Shown: positions 63,594 to 64,000 of the stretch, piece by piece | How positions within the stretch are numbered: position 1 is the stretch's first letter | Layout of the letters: every line of letters begins with the position of its first letter | Source of the DNA: Beijerinckia sp. 28-YEA-48 | GTDB taxonomy: Bacteria; Pseudomonadota; Alphaproteobacteria; Rhizobiales; Beijerinckiaceae | Reading direction: 5' to 3' | Assembly: GCF_900104955.1 (NCBI RefSeq) | Contig: NZ_FNSI01000002.1 | Coordinates: 186,001-250,000, forward strand | DNA length: 64,000 nucleotides | The notes under the pieces: generated by a model | What the model was told of the DNA's origin: nothing | What the model saw: the letters and a program-made list of their open reading frames with translations, nothing else | The model's database searches: none | Translations under genes and position numbers: made by a program

Positions 63594-64000
63594 ATGGGTT
63601 CGGTGAGTGCTAACAGCTCCGGCGGAGATGCCACTTCGTTGAATATCATCGCGCCAGAGATGATGGCACTTGGCCCAGACGGCAGGCCGCTTCTAAAGGG
63701 CGGAAGATGTGCCGCGTGTTCAGCTTTGAGCTTTCCGCGAGCTGCTGTTTGCACCGAGTGTCTCTCAGAGGAGATTGAGGAGTACGACTTGCCTCAAGAG
63801 GGACGGTTATACTCATACTCAACAATATACCAGGCGCCCAACGGATGGAATGTTCCGTACGTACTCGGTTATGTAGATTTAACTGACGGACTGCGAGTGT
63901 TAGCCCACATCGCCCTTTCACCTGAGAATGTACGTGTGGATATGCCACTAAAAGTGAGTATCGGCGCTGTTGGATCTGACGATTTTGGTCGGGCACGCCA
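63594..64000 (+). CDS. DUF35 zinc-ribbon/OB-fold protein, N-terminal part
   Basis: The first 135 residues are visible and the gene runs off the right edge. A zinc ribbon is formed by C39, C42, C53 and C56 (CAAC and CTEC). The OB-fold follows, with LYSYSTIYQAPNGWNVPYVL, shortened to its key YSYSTIY element, and LAHIALSPENVRVDM. The ATG at 63594 has a very good GGAGGAGG site. DUF35 proteins are partners of thiolase-like enzymes and acyl-CoA hydratases or synthases in fatty-acid, steroid and polyketide metabolism, so a thiolase gene is expected just outside the window. Confidence 0.88.
   Translation, partial: MGSVSANSSGGDATSLNIIAPEMMALGPDGRPLLKGGRCAACSALSFPRAAVCTECLSEEIEEYDLPQEGRLYSYSTIYQAPNGWNVPYVLGYVDLTDGLRVLAHIALSPENVRVDMPLKVSIGAVGSDDFGRAR

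Overview
The window comes from an alphaproteobacterium, most likely of the order Hyphomicrobiales (Rhizobiales). The best single clue is the Omp2b-type porin at 14637-16076. The wealth of ABC, TRAP-like and MFS importers beside aromatic-ring catabolic genes also fits. No rRNA, tRNA, CRISPR array or phage gene was seen. The window is mainly accessory: several catabolic and uptake modules sit side by side, each with its own regulator, separated by decayed insertion sequences and gene remnants. Base composition, judged by eye, changes from block to block.

Layout. 1-6.4 kb: a partial HdeD-type membrane protein, an MgtC-type membrane protein, an AraC regulator, an MFS carrier, an I78 peptidase inhibitor, a cytochrome P450 with a Tat export signal, and the tail of a beta-carbonic anhydrase. 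6.6-8.4 kb: a hipBA toxin-antitoxin pair. 8.4-17.4 kb: a module (M24-fold protein, Fbp-type ABC importer, porin, GntR regulator) lying between the C-terminal and N-terminal halves of an IS30-family transposase.

17.4-33.6 kb: a ten-gene minus-strand operon resembling the protocatechuate/gallate meta-cleavage route (LigB-type dioxygenase, LigJ hydratase, LigI-like amidohydrolase, HpcH aldolase, ThDP enzyme, semialdehyde dehydrogenase, two 4,5-dihydroxyphthalate-decarboxylase-like proteins, an MFS carrier and a TctC-type binding protein). It faces a LysR-type regulator that has two DNA-binding domains. Two exported beta-propeller proteins follow, then a rhodanese pseudogene.

34.6-46.0 kb: a GntR regulator, an aminomuconate-deaminase-like protein, a third decarboxylase-like paralogue, an isochorismatase-family amidase and a PuuE-like deacetylase. 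Next comes a compact, GC-richer oligopeptide-type ABC importer plus a cytosine-deaminase-like amidohydrolase, ending in a truncated second permease; this block looks imported, perhaps from an actinobacterium. 47.1-49.0 kb: acetyl-CoA synthetase, probably core genome.

49.2-62.6 kb: a lower-GC, twelve-gene minus-strand operon for an aromatic, probably nitrogen-containing, acid. It holds a Rieske dioxygenase alpha and beta subunit, a Liv-type ABC importer with a fused permease-ATPase, an alpha/beta hydrolase, a flavin monooxygenase, a PEBP protein, an MmgE/PrpD protein, a Rid protein and a DUF1185 protein. A divergent TetR regulator and the dioxygenase reductase face it across two matching operator-like sites. 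The window ends inside a DUF35 (zinc ribbon/OB-fold) gene preceded by an IclR-type palindrome.
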